From a virus, in the IMG/VR virus record IMGVR_UViG_3300034102_000876, positions 1 to 23,896 of that record: DNA of 23,896 nt; one strand, 5' to 3'. Positions 5,543 to 12,613 of the stretch are shown here, one piece after another. Every line of letters begins with the position of its first letter. Position 1 is the first letter of the stretch. Both the position numbers and the translations under genes were made by a program. The notes beneath the pieces were generated by a model, which worked only from the letters and a program-made list of their open reading frames with translations, did no database searches and was not told the origin of the DNA.

Positions 5543-8149
5543 TTGACTAGAAAGTTACAGTATTTTTTAACCAGCCTTTTTATAATCGGCTGGCTTTTCC
5601 TTTTTAGTCCTAATTTTGCTAATGCTAATGAGCCACCAGCACCTGCAGAGCAAGTTGTAGTAAGCCCAGCACAGCAGGCAGTTAATACAGCTCTTGCTAC
5701 AGCAACTACAGAAGTTGCACAAGCCGCAGCTGCATCGGATACAGCCACTGCCGTAATAGCAACAGCAGTACAGGCAGTCACAACATCTAATGAAGCCGTA
5801 GCTACCGCAAACACTGCAGTTACAACAGCAGTAGCAGCAGTTGCAGAAGTTGCAAGTACAGCAACAGTTGTAGAAACAGCAACAGCAGTAGTTAGTGATG
5901 TAACAACTGCAGTAGCTGCAGTAACAACAGCGGTTGAAGCAATTCCTGCAAACGCAACAACAGCAGCTCCAGAAGTAGCAGTTGCCCAAGCAGCAGTTGA
6001 ATCAGCAACTACTGTAGTAACAGCTGCAGCAGAAACAGTTATATCGTCATCGAATACTTTGTCAGCAACACCCATTGCTACAGTTGAAGAGGTGGCCGTA
6101 GCAGTTGCAACAGAAGCAGCACAGGCCGCAACAGCCTCTACTTCAATACAAGCAGCTCAAGCAGCAGTAGATACAACTACTGCTACCATTACAACAGCAA
6201 CGACGGCTTTAGCAGCAGTATCTCCTGCACGGACAGAGGCTCAAACACAATTAACTCAAGCAAACGTAGCAATTAATAACGCTCAAGACGCAGTCAACGC
6301 CCTTGCAGCAACTATCGGCACAACTACAAATGTTTTATCTAATGTCGATGACGCTGGCGTTCGAATGAACCTTCCCTTTAATTTACAGATGGGTGGAGTA
6401 ACATATAACAATGTTTTTGTAGGCTCTAATGCAACAATTACTTTTGGGGTAAATGAAGGTGGAACATATCACACTACACCTAATGCTCCTTCTATATCTA
6501 TAGCAGGCTGGGACTGGACTACATGGAGTAATGGGTCTGGAATCACATACTCAACAACTACTAATACACTTAGTGTTGCTTGGGATCTTAGAGTTTATCC
6601 TTTAACTACAGCCGAGACACAAATGACTCAAGTTAGATTTAACGCAGACGTTAATCCATCTAACGGAGCATGGCAGGCAGATGTTAATGTTACTGGACCA
6701 ATACCAAACGGTGCTAGATTTAATATAAGAGAAACAGCAGGCGGAGCAATAACACCTATTATTGATACTAATTCAGGTCCTGGATTTAATGGGACAATAA
6801 GTCAAGGACCAGCCTTTACTCCTACACCTGATCCAGATAATGCAACAGTATTGGCAGCAATTGATACAGCAAACGCACAAATTGCTACATTAAACTCAGC
6901 AGTTACTGCTATTGTTGCAACAAATACAGCAAATACAAATACAGTTATTGCACCAATCGCAACTGTTTCACAAAATACTGTAACGGCATTATCAGCAGCA
7001 AGCACAACATTGACTGAAAAGGTGGCAGACCTTGCAATTGTTTCTACAGCCGTAGAAAAAGTAACTACCGCACCTACAATATTAGCAGTAGCACAAACAG
7101 TAATTGATGCAGTTCCTGCACCAGCCCCTACTCCACCTGCACCAGCCCCTACTCCACCTGCACCAGCTCCTGAACCACCTGCACCAGCTCCTGAACCACC
7201 TGCACCAGCTCCTGAACCACCAGTTGCCGAACCACCAGTTGCTGAGCCACCAGTTGCTGAGCCACCAGTTGCTGAGCCACCTGCAGAAGAGCCACCTGCA
7301 GAAGAGCCACCTGCAGAAGAACCACCTGCAGAAGAACCACCTGCAGAAGAACCACCTGCAGAAGAACCACCTGCTGAAGAACCACCTGCAGAAGAACCAC
7401 CTGCAGAAGAACCACCTGCAGAAGAACCACCTGCAGAAGAACCACCTGCAGAAGAACCACCTGCAGAAGAACCACCTGCTGAAGAACCACCTGCAGAAGA
7501 ACCAGAGGCGGGATCAGAAGAAGCAGTAGAAGAATCTGTTGATGACGCATTGTCTGATGGCAAAATAGATGCAGAGGAAGCAGAAGATATTTTAAATGAG
7601 TTAGCAAGTGACGGTGAAGTAACTGCAGAAGAAGTTCAAAATCTTGCAGATGCTTTATCCGAAGATGGAAAATTAACTAATGCAGAAAAAGAATTGGTAG
7701 CAGAGGCTCTTGTAGAGTCTATTGCTCCTGGAGAATCTTTAACTAAAGAACAAATACAAGAGGCTGGAATTGAGTATAAAGATTTGCCTGCAGATACACC
7801 TGTTGAAGTTCGTCAAGATGAAAACGGTAACGAAGTTGTTATTACTGCAGAGGTAGCAGCATCTTTGGTATTGCTTGAAAATCCTGCAGAGTTATTATCA
7901 ACAGCATTTTCAGACCCTGGAGCGGCTATTCAGGCATTGAGTAATATAGGTGCTGATATGTCAGATGAAGAAAGAGAAGAGGCAACAGAAATGGTTGTAG
8001 CAACAGTTGTAGCAGCAGGTGCCGCAATTAATGCAGCAGCAGTTGCCACAGGAGGAGCCACTGGAGGTGGCACAGGGGGCGGAGGAAGTTCTGGGGGAGG
8101 CTCATCAGGAGCAAATTCACCAGGTTCACGAGGAGGTAGAAAATGGTAA
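5543..8149 (+). CDS. Giant secreted repetitive surface-type protein (868 aa)
   Basis: It starts at TTG 5543 behind GGAG 5531. A Sec signal peptide (KLQYFLTSLFIIGWLFLF, AxA cleavage after about residue 28) leads into an Ala/Val/Thr-rich helical region (about 29-260), a beta-rich domain (about 265-430, with VFVGSNATITFG and AGWDWTTWSNGSG), a second helical stretch, a Pro/Glu repeat stalk (about 520-654), three DG-E units resembling degenerate EF hands (LSDGKIDAEEAEDIL, ASDGEVTAEEVQNL, SEDGKLTNAEKELV), a helical domain (about 740-835) and a Gly/Ser tail. The architecture suits an extracellular stalked adhesin. A secreted protein next to lysis genes is odd for a phage; the C-terminal part resembles freshwater actinobacterial envelope proteins as I remember them, suggesting host origin. 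Confidence 0.88.
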   Translation: MTRKLQYFLTSLFIIGWLFLFSPNFANANEPPAPAEQVVVSPAQQAVNTALATATTEVAQAAAASDTATAVIATAVQAVTTSNEAVATANTAVTTAVAAVAEVASTATVVETATAVVSDVTTAVAAVTTAVEAIPANATTAAPEVAVAQAAVESATTVVTAAAETVISSSNTLSATPIATVEEVAVAVATEAAQAATASTSIQAAQAAVDTTTATITTATTALAAVSPARTEAQTQLTQANVAINNAQDAVNALAATIGTTTNVLSNVDDAGVRMNLPFNLQMGGVTYNNVFVGSNATITFGVNEGGTYHTTPNAPSISIAGWDWTTWSNGSGITYSTTTNTLSVAWDLRVYPLTTAETQMTQVRFNADVNPSNGAWQADVNVTGPIPNGARFNIRETAGGAITPIIDTNSGPGFNGTISQGPAFTPTPDPDNATVLAAIDTANAQIATLNSAVTAIVATNTANTNTVIAPIATVSQNTVTALSAASTTLTEKVADLAIVSTAVEKVTTAPTILAVAQTVIDAVPAPAPTPPAPAPTPPAPAPEPPAPAPEPPAPAPEPPVAEPPVAEPPVAEPPVAEPPAEEPPAEEPPAEEPPAEEPPAEEPPAEEPPAEEPPAEEPPAEEPPAEEPPAEEPPAEEPPAEEPPAEEPPAEEPEAGSEEAVEESVDDALSDGKIDAEEAEDILNELASDGEVTAEEVQNLADALSEDGKLTNAEKELVAEALVESIAPGESLTKEQIQEAGIEYKDLPADTPVEVRQDENGNEVVITAEVAASLVLLENPAELLSTAFSDPGAAIQALSNIGADMSDEEREEATEMVVATVVAAGAAINAAAVATGGATGGGTGGGGSSGGGSSGANSPGSRGGRKW
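7280..7504 (+). repeat. 15 tandem copies of a 15-nt unit (PAEEP)
   Basis: Fifteen in-frame copies of CCTGCAGAAGAACCA, with GAG for GAA in the first copies and GCT for GCA in two, encode residues 580-654 as PAEEP repeats. Related PAPEP and VAEPP units lie just upstream (about 7110-7279). Near-identity at the DNA level points to recent slippage or recombination, so copy number probably varies between relatives. The peptide should form an extended, negatively charged stalk. Confidence 0.95.
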
Positions 8150-8325
8150 GAGTACTAAAAAATATCATGAAGGATATGATTGATCAGGCATGGACCCTTC
8201 TTGGAATGTTTATTGCCTGGGTAGTTTTGGACGGAAGTGCTAAAACTATAGTCGGTTATGGAATTGTAGCTACCACAGCACTTTGGATAGCTACGAGCCC
8301 TATTAGAAATAAAAACTCAGAATAG
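8143..8325 (+). CDS. Small two-helix membrane protein, holin-like
   Basis: A 60-aa protein with two hydrophobic segments (about residues 15-30 and 36-51) separated by a short turn containing DGSAKT, and charged ends. GAGGAGGT just upstream supports ATG 8143, which overlaps the previous stop. The size, topology and position ahead of the endolysin fit a class II holin, which would let the endolysin reach the wall. A second membrane protein (8548) is an equal candidate. Confidence 0.75.
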   Translation: MVRVLKNIMKDMIDQAWTLLGMFIAWVVLDGSAKTIVGYGIVATTALWIATSPIRNKNSE

Positions 8326-8327
8326 GG

Positions 8328-8333
8328 TATAAT
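8328..8333 (+). promoter_or_regulatory. -10 box of the lipoprotein gene (leaderless)
   Basis: TATAAT lies 6 nt before ATG 8340, placing the transcription start at the start codon. No clear -35 is seen. This gives the lipoprotein and lysis genes a promoter inside the larger operon. Confidence 0.65.
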
Positions 8334-8339
8334 AGTGGT

Positions 8340-8555
8340 ATGAGGAAATTAATCACTATTGCCCTATCTGGGCTATTAATGCTATCATTAACTGGATGCG
8401 ACTCTTTAAATAGATATCGCTATGAATGCCAAGATCCTAAAAATTGGGAAATTGCAGCATGTAATCCTCCAGAATGTGAAGCCTCACAGACTTGCACAAA
8501 AGATGTAATAAAAATTACACCTACTACACCAGAACAGGAAATAACAAATGGCTAA
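8340..8555 (+). CDS. Small Cys-rich lipoprotein in the lysis cassette
   Basis: A 71-aa protein with a lipoprotein signal peptide: basic MRK, hydrophobic core and lipobox LTGC with the lipidated Cys at residue 20. The mature part is short and carries four further Cys (ECQDP, ACNPPECEASQTC), which could make two disulfides on the outer face of the membrane. Placed between two membrane proteins and the endolysin, it may take part in lysis or modify the cell envelope. Similar Cys-rich mini lipoproteins occur near lysis genes in aquatic phages, to my recollection. It overlaps the next gene by 8 nt. Confidence 0.85.
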   Translation: MRKLITIALSGLLMLSLTGCDSLNRYRYECQDPKNWEIAACNPPECEASQTCTKDVIKITPTTPEQEITNG

Positions 8556-8958
8556 AGAAAGATTAACGGCTGCAGACTTAGATGCTCGTTTAAAGTTTAT
8601 TCTAGGAATAACTCTTGGAGGCATTTTGTTTCTAACAGCAGTTGGAATTATTTATGGACTATTGTTTGTAACACAACCTATCGGAGCTCAGTCAGAAAAT
8701 GACAAAATGTTTTTTAATGTTCTAGGAAGTATTGCAACATTTATTACAGGAACCCTTGCAGGAATTTTGATTGGCAACTCAGGTGCCAAGGATATTATGG
8801 CGGCTCAAATACAAAACAAAGAAGTAGATGCAAAGAATACACAGGCGGACAAGAAGCTTGAAGCAGAAATTGATGCAACTGCAGCACGTTTAGCGGCAAA
8901 GCCAGACGGAGAGATGCCAGCAGAACAACCAGTTGATACAGATTGGGACAAAGACTAA
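8548..8958 (+). CDS. Two-TM membrane protein with cytoplasmic-type helix, holin candidate
   Basis: 136 aa. A charged N-terminus is followed by TM1 (about residues 18-42, LGGILFLTAVGIIYGLLFV) and TM2 (about 58-76, ending in GTLAGILIGNSGA), then a charged helical tail (about 80-115) and an acidic end. It directly precedes and overlaps the endolysin gene by one base, the classic holin position. The long charged tail is more than a minimal holin needs, so it might regulate or anchor the lysis complex. Confidence 0.8.
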   Translation: MAKERLTAADLDARLKFILGITLGGILFLTAVGIIYGLLFVTQPIGAQSENDKMFFNVLGSIATFITGTLAGILIGNSGAKDIMAAQIQNKEVDAKNTQADKKLEAEIDATAARLAAKPDGEMPAEQPVDTDWDKD

Positions 8959-9533
8959 TGGCAGAACAGGGTACAGCAGCACGTTTAATTGAAGTTGCTA
9001 CAGCAGAGCTAGGAACCATTGAAGGTCCAAAAGATAACGAAACAAAATATGGCGCTTTTATGAAAGCTAACTTCCAACCATGGTGCGGAAGTTTCGTTAA
9101 CTGGTGTGCCTCAGAATCTGGCGTAAAAATTCCTAACACTGTTTACACTCCAGCAGGAGCAGCAGCATTTAAGAAAGCTGGGTCATGGATTGATGGAGAC
9201 GTTGCAGATCCAGAACCAGGAGATATAGCCTATTTTGATTTCCCATCAGATGGTGTCGATAGAATTTCTCACGTTGGAATTGTTGTAAAAGATAACGAAG
9301 ATGGAACTGTCTGGTGTATCGAAGGAAACACTTCTTCAAAGAAAAAGGGAAGCCAAAGAAATGGCGGAGAAACTTGCAAACAACTTCGTGCTTATAAGAA
9401 AAACAAAGCTGGAGTAATGATTTCAATTGTAGGATTTGGCCGTCCAAAGTTTAAAGGAGCAGGCTCAGCAACTCCTGCAGAACAAAAGCCTGCTAAGGCT
9501 AAAGCAAAAGTATGCCCAACCTGCGGTAAGTAA
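8958..9533 (+). CDS. CHAP-domain endolysin
   Basis: A 191-aa cell-wall hydrolase (amidase or endopeptidase) that should cut peptidoglycan at lysis. The CHAP domain fills most of the protein: catalytic Cys43 in QPWCGSFVNWCA, catalytic His105 in ISHVGIVV and the third polar site in CIEGNTS (E122/N124). A Lys/Ala-rich linker leads to a terminal CPTCGK that may bind zinc. The start is ATG 8958, coupled to the membrane gene (TAATG); a TTG 15 nt upstream in the same frame is less likely. There is no signal peptide, so it needs a holin. Confidence 0.93.
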   Translation: MAEQGTAARLIEVATAELGTIEGPKDNETKYGAFMKANFQPWCGSFVNWCASESGVKIPNTVYTPAGAAAFKKAGSWIDGDVADPEPGDIAYFDFPSDGVDRISHVGIVVKDNEDGTVWCIEGNTSSKKKGSQRNGGETCKQLRAYKKNKAGVMISIVGFGRPKFKGAGSATPAEQKPAKAKAKVCPTCGK

Positions 9534-9677
9534 ATGAACACATACAAAGTTAAGCTTGAAGTAACGGCAGAAGTAGAAGCCTTTGATGAGAGCGATGCTT
9601 TAGAGTATGCTAATGATATATTTGGCGTAGACGATGAAATTAAAAACGTTAAAGTAGTTAGCGTTAAGGAAAAATAA
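9534..9677 (+). CDS. 47-aa small protein, Y-V-E-A-x-D-x-x-A type
   Basis: A short frame directly after the endolysin stop (TAAATG) and overlapping the next gene by one base. The pattern YKVKLEVTAEVEAFDESDAL followed by acidic residues and KVVSV suggests a small beta-alpha-beta fold, similar in style to the protein at 22022-22222. The function is unknown. The tight packing on both sides is the main reason to believe it. Confidence 0.7.
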   Translation: MNTYKVKLEVTAEVEAFDESDALEYANDIFGVDDEIKNVKVVSVKEK

Positions 9678-10369
9678 TGGCAACCGAAGGATACAAACCA
9701 ACTTCAGGAATGCAATCTGCAGCTCGCCGTGCAATTAAATTAAAAGAAGAAGGCAAGGCTAAGGGTGCGGGAACGGCAGTAGGCTGGACTCGTGCAGGAC
9801 AGCTAGCAAGAGGAGAGACTTTAAGTCTATCAACAGTTAAAAGAATGTATTCTTTTTTTTCACGCCATGAGGTAGATAAAAAAGGAAAAGACTTTAATAA
9901 TGCAGAAAACCCATCTAATGGCAAAATTATGTGGTTGGCTTGGGGTGGGGACGCAGGGTTCTCATGGTCTAGAAAAATAGTAACAAGGGAGAAAAACATG
10001 AAAAAGAATTTAGAAATGCAGGAAATGGTAGAAGAAATTAAAGGCATCTTAGAAGATGTAGTAAATCCAATAGAGACAGTGGTTGAAATTACAGAGGATG
10101 ATTTAGCAAAATCAATAGATCCTAAGCCAGAAGATCTTACAGATGAAGAGATTTCAAAGTCATACGAGTCAGATAATGAAGACGAAGACAAATGGGATAA
10201 TATGGAGAAGGCATGCTGGTCAGGATATGAGCAGCAAGGAATGAAAGATAAGGGTGGCCGTAAGGTTCCTAATTGTGTTCCTATTAAAAAGTCTGCGGAC
10301 GAGGCTCCAATTAACGAAGCAGAAAAAGAAGTAAATAAGTCCATATGGGGTGGAGCTTTTCTTAGATAA
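9677..10369 (+). CDS. Two-motif phage protein (capsid-protease-associated type domains)
   Basis: A 230-aa protein. Residues about 11-102 hold GMQSAARRAIKLKEEG, GTAVGWTRAGQLARG, LSTVKRMYSFFSRHEVDKKG and IMWLAWGGDAGFSW, a motif chain often attached to phage prohead proteases, portals or other structural proteins. Residues about 172-205 hold ACWSGYEQQGMKDKGGRKVP with NCVP, another short motif common in phage proteins. No catalytic triad is visible. Between the two is an acidic helical linker. Here the modules stand alone, away from head genes, so a virion-associated or DNA-linked role is only a guess. Confidence 0.8.
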   Translation: MATEGYKPTSGMQSAARRAIKLKEEGKAKGAGTAVGWTRAGQLARGETLSLSTVKRMYSFFSRHEVDKKGKDFNNAENPSNGKIMWLAWGGDAGFSWSRKIVTREKNMKKNLEMQEMVEEIKGILEDVVNPIETVVEITEDDLAKSIDPKPEDLTDEEISKSYESDNEDEDKWDNMEKACWSGYEQQGMKDKGGRKVPNCVPIKKSADEAPINEAEKEVNKSIWGGAFLR

Positions 10370-10372
10370 TCA

Positions 10373-10426
10373 TTGACATAACCGCAGGTTCTACTGTATA
10401 ATATATATTAGTGGGATGCTGCGGTT
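10373..10426 (+). promoter_or_regulatory. Strong promoter flanked by an 8-bp inverted repeat
   Basis: TTGACA (10373-10378), an 18-nt spacer and TATAAT (10397-10402) make a near-consensus sigma-70-type promoter. AACCGCAG (10380-10387) in the spacer and CTGCGGTT (10419-10426) in the leader are perfect inverted copies either side of the -10, 31 nt apart. They could be two half-sites for a looping repressor or form a hairpin. The leader ends in GAGGGA before ATG 10442. Confidence 0.75.
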
Positions 10427-10441
10427 TATGTTTGAGGGAAA

Positions 10442-10669
10442 ATGTTAAATCTAACAGAACTAGGTGTCGAAGTCTTTATCAAGAAGGCTAAGAATGTAAC
10501 CCCTTATTGGGATAATTACGATCTTATAATTTGGAAAAAAGATAGTGGCGGGTTTACCAGCATAAAAGGAATGTTCAAAGAGAACACCTGGGGAACAGCA
10601 GAACGAATTGCAGTTGCCGCCAATGGAACATGGAAGCTACCCACTAAGTATGTCAGACATTTTAAGTAG
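10442..10669 (+). CDS. 75-aa protein, unknown
   Basis: First gene behind the strongest-looking promoter of the region. The sequence is Trp/Lys-rich (VTPYWDNYDLIIWKKDSGGF, then ENTWGTAERIAVAANGTWKL) and looks like a small beta-rich fold of phage type. I do not recognise the family. It overlaps the WhiB gene by 20 nt, so it should be co-expressed with that regulator. Confidence 0.75.
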   Translation: MLNLTELGVEVFIKKAKNVTPYWDNYDLIIWKKDSGGFTSIKGMFKENTWGTAERIAVAANGTWKLPTKYVRHFK

Positions 10670-10961
10670 TTTAGGAATAGATCAAGATTCTTTAGATTGG
10701 TTTCATCTTGCTATATGCAGAGGAATGAACACTGATTTGTTTTACGAGAAGTATGAGTCCGATTCTAACATAGCAAAGAACATAGATGAGATGTGTTTAA
10801 GTTGTCCAGTAATTAGCATGTGCTATGAATCTGGAGTTGAAGGAAATGAATACGGTGTATGGGGCGGTGTATACTTGACATCTGGATCAATTGATAAGTC
10901 TAAGAATCTGCATAAAGATCAAGACCTATGGAAGAAGTTAAAGAAGAAAAATGTTTATTGA
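10650..10961 (+). CDS. WhiB-family iron-sulfur transcriptional regulator
   Basis: WhiB-like proteins carry a redox-sensitive 4Fe-4S cluster, bind the principal sigma factor and are essentially confined to Actinobacteria and their phages. The 103-aa protein has the four cluster cysteines C23, C49, C52 and C58 (spacing C-x25-C-x2-C-x5-C), then the GVWGG turn at residues 69-73 and a basic Lys-rich C-terminus for DNA contact. The phage could use it to redirect host transcription. ATG 10650 gives the usual short N-terminus; ATG 10623 in frame is an alternative. This is the best single host marker in the window. Confidence 0.93.
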   Translation: MSDILSSLGIDQDSLDWFHLAICRGMNTDLFYEKYESDSNIAKNIDEMCLSCPVISMCYESGVEGNEYGVWGGVYLTSGSIDKSKNLHKDQDLWKKLKKKNVY

Positions 10962-11277
10962 TAAAAGCCAAGACAGGCTAAAAGAACATTTTAAGTACGG
11001 GGTCAACGAATGGACTGGCGAACCTAATAAGCCAGTATTTTATACCCCAGAGATGAAAAAGGCTGTTCATCAAATAAAGAAGCCTTCGATGCTTTTGATG
11101 GACATAGTAATGTACCCACAGTTTTTAGCACTACGATTATATGAAGATAATTTTTTACAGTTTGAGGGAACCAAAAAAGAAATGGTTATTGATTATGTAG
11201 GAAAGGTCAAGCAACTGCTTGAATCATATGGAGTAAGATGCGTACTGGAGGGCAAGCCTAGTGAAAGAGTATTATGA
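10951..11277 (+). CDS. 108-aa protein, unknown
   Basis: It overlaps the WhiB gene by 11 nt and the next by 17 nt. The C-terminal half is helical (IDYVGKVKQLLESYGVRC) after LALRLYEDNFLQFEGTKKEM, giving a mixed alpha-beta appearance. No motif, TM segment or signal is seen and I do not recognise it. The context suggests an early or regulatory operon member. Confidence 0.75.
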   Translation: MFIDKSQDRLKEHFKYGVNEWTGEPNKPVFYTPEMKKAVHQIKKPSMLLMDIVMYPQFLALRLYEDNFLQFEGTKKEMVIDYVGKVKQLLESYGVRCVLEGKPSERVL

Positions 11278-11458
11278 TATCACCCACATTGTTTTTATTC
11301 ATGCAGAAGATCTTCATGGAACTGTGGAAAAACTTGGTGCATACGCATCAACTGTTAGTTATACCAAGGATGGGATAGAGTACAAAGAGCTTATGGAAAA
11401 CGAAGAATTTACAATTGTAGATGAGATAGTATTTACGCATATTGAGGACTCAAACTAA
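11261..11458 (+). CDS. 65-aa protein, unknown
   Basis: It starts at GTG 11261 inside the previous gene and ends one base into the next (TAATG). The content is a beta-strand followed by a helix (ITHIVFIHAEDLHGTVEKL) and an acidic end. The function is not recognised; it is accepted for its overlap on both sides. Confidence 0.65.
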   Translation: MKEYYDITHIVFIHAEDLHGTVEKLGAYASTVSYTKDGIEYKELMENEEFTIVDEIVFTHIEDSN

Positions 11459-11694
11459 TGGAAAAGATATTGTGTTATAGCTGTAATAAATCCAAGAATA
11501 AACTAGAAGCAAAGAAATCTGCACTGCTTCCAATTAATTTGCTAATATGCGAAACATGTATTTCTAGTAAACTAGAGCCTAGATGGGTAGTAATTTTGGC
11601 TGGAAGATCTAATGGATCAGATTATGTCAAGGAATTTATTATTAAACGCCGTTATTTGGGCAATGAAATATCTGCATCCGAGCTATTAGTTTAA
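11458..11694 (+). CDS. Zinc-ribbon protein (two CxxC)
   Basis: A 78-aa protein with CYSC (residues 6-9) and CETC (about 31-34), a treble-clef or ribbon-type zinc site, followed by PRWVVILAGRSNG and a basic KRRYLG segment. Such small zinc proteins are frequent in actinobacteriophages and usually remain uncharacterised; a nucleic-acid role is likely. It is the last gene before a new promoter whose palindrome overlaps its stop codon. Confidence 0.8.
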   Translation: MEKILCYSCNKSKNKLEAKKSALLPINLLICETCISSKLEPRWVVILAGRSNGSDYVKEFIIKRRYLGNEISASELLV

Positions 11695-11722
11695 ACTAAT
11701 ACTAAGGTATAATTAGTTTATC
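11685..11722 (+). promoter_or_regulatory. Leaderless promoter with three operator-like half-sites
   Basis: TATAAT at 11708-11713 ends 9 nt before ATG 11723. ATTAGTTTAAACTAAT (11685-11700) is a perfect 16-bp palindrome covering the -35 zone, and its half ATTAGTTTA is repeated at 11712-11720, over the start point. Three copies of one 9-mer around a promoter look like a repressor binding array. No -35 consensus is visible. Confidence 0.6.
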
Positions 11723-12031
11723 ATGGACTACACTTCTGTCATTATTGCTATTTCTGCTGCTATATTAAGCGGTCTAGGAACGGCAATAATAGCAGGAATA
11801 AGGGATCTTGCCAAGGAAAGAAATAGGCGAGCAGAGCGTGAGCAAGATCATCTTAAAATAGATTTAAGAGACCTTAAAATTGAATTATATAAAATTGAAA
11901 AAGAATTAACCGAATGGAAAGATAAATATTATGATGCCATTCAACAGCTTATATCCGTAAAAGCCGAGCTTGAAGAAGCTTTAATTCTGGTAACCCATGC
12001 CGAACATCATTTTGACGAGCTGGACACATAA
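11723..12031 (+). CDS. Membrane-anchored coiled-coil protein
   Basis: 102 aa. One N-terminal TM segment (about residues 5-26, VIIAISAAILSGLGTAIIAG), then a highly charged coiled coil (about 30-95, ERNRRAEREQDHLKIDLRDL onward). The topology resembles inner-membrane spanins or Rz-like proteins, but actinobacterial hosts lack the usual outer membrane, so a scaffold or membrane-tethered role is also possible. The mRNA should be leaderless. Confidence 0.8.
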   Translation: MDYTSVIIAISAAILSGLGTAIIAGIRDLAKERNRRAEREQDHLKIDLRDLKIELYKIEKELTEWKDKYYDAIQQLISVKAELEEALILVTHAEHHFDELDT

Positions 12032-12049
12032 TTTTAAATTTAGTATACT
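12021..12049 (+). promoter_or_regulatory. Leaderless promoter of the proteasome-like gene
   Basis: TGGACA (12021-12026), exactly 17 nt, then TATACT (12044-12049), 6 nt before ATG 12056. Both elements are one base from consensus. The -35 lies inside the end of the upstream gene. Confidence 0.75.
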
Positions 12050-12055
12050 AGCAAT

Positions 12056-12613
12056 ATGACCTGCATAGTAGCCATTGCCCAAAACGGAACCGTATATATG
12101 GGTTCCGATCACGCCGCATCAGATGATAAAACTGGCTTGATCCTGTCAAGAAAAGAGCCTAAAGTTTTTAAAGTTGGTCAGTATGGCATTGCATTTACCG
12201 ATTCTTTTAGAATGGGTCAGATTCTTCAATACTCATGGACTCCACCAAAATATACTCCGACAAAAACTAATTCTGGATTAGATAAGTTTATGAGAACTAA
12301 ATTTATTGATTCTGTTAAAGTTGCATTTAAAGATGGTGGATACGGAAGCATTGGCGCATCATCAGAAGAAGACACTGGCGGTATTTTTATAGTTGGGGTT
12401 TGCGGAAGACTCTTTACCATAGATGAAGACTTTCATGTTGGAGAGAATGTTGTAAACTATATGGCAGAAGGCAGTGGGGGAATGATAGCGCTTGGAGCCC
12501 TGCATGCAACAAAGAAGCAAAGAAACCCTAGACTTAGACTAAAGGCTGCATTAGAAGCAGCAACTGAGTTTAATATGAGCGTAGCAGCACCCTATACATA
12601 TATCCAAGTTTAA
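12056..12613 (+). CDS. Proteasome-beta/HslV-like Ntn hydrolase
   Basis: A 185-aa protein of the N-terminal-nucleophile fold. MTCIVAIAQNGTVYMGSDHA matches the start of mature proteasome beta subunits: after Met removal Thr becomes residue 1, Asp18 (GSDHAAS) corresponds to Asp17 and Lys33 or Lys36 (LSRKEPKVFKV) to Lys33 of the Thr1/Asp17/Lys33 active site. EGSGGMIALGALHA is the glycine-rich loop typical of the family. Length matches HslV or beta subunits without propeptide. It may form a phage peptidase, self-assemble, or interfere with the host proteasome that Actinobacteria possess. Substrate and partners are unknown. Confidence 0.85.
   Translation: MTCIVAIAQNGTVYMGSDHAASDDKTGLILSRKEPKVFKVGQYGIAFTDSFRMGQILQYSWTPPKYTPTKTNSGLDKFMRTKFIDSVKVAFKDGGYGSIGASSEEDTGGIFIVGVCGRLFTIDEDFHVGENVVNYMAEGSGGMIALGALHATKKQRNPRLRLKAALEAATEFNMSVAAPYTYIQV

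Noticed and set aside
7280-7504. Tandem repeats as a possible CRISPR array
   Set aside because: Units are contiguous 15-mers in a coding frame with no unique spacers.
6802-7607. Long open frames on both strands opposite and beside the PAEEP/VAEPP repeat
   Set aside because: They are by-products of the stop-free 15-nt repeat; their translations are simple Gly/Ser/Ala, Leu/Val/Gln or His/Leu/Gln periodic strings.
11723-12031. TM plus coiled-coil protein as an inner-membrane spanin
   Set aside because: It is more than 2 kb from the lysis genes and the inferred host should lack the usual outer membrane; kept as unknown.
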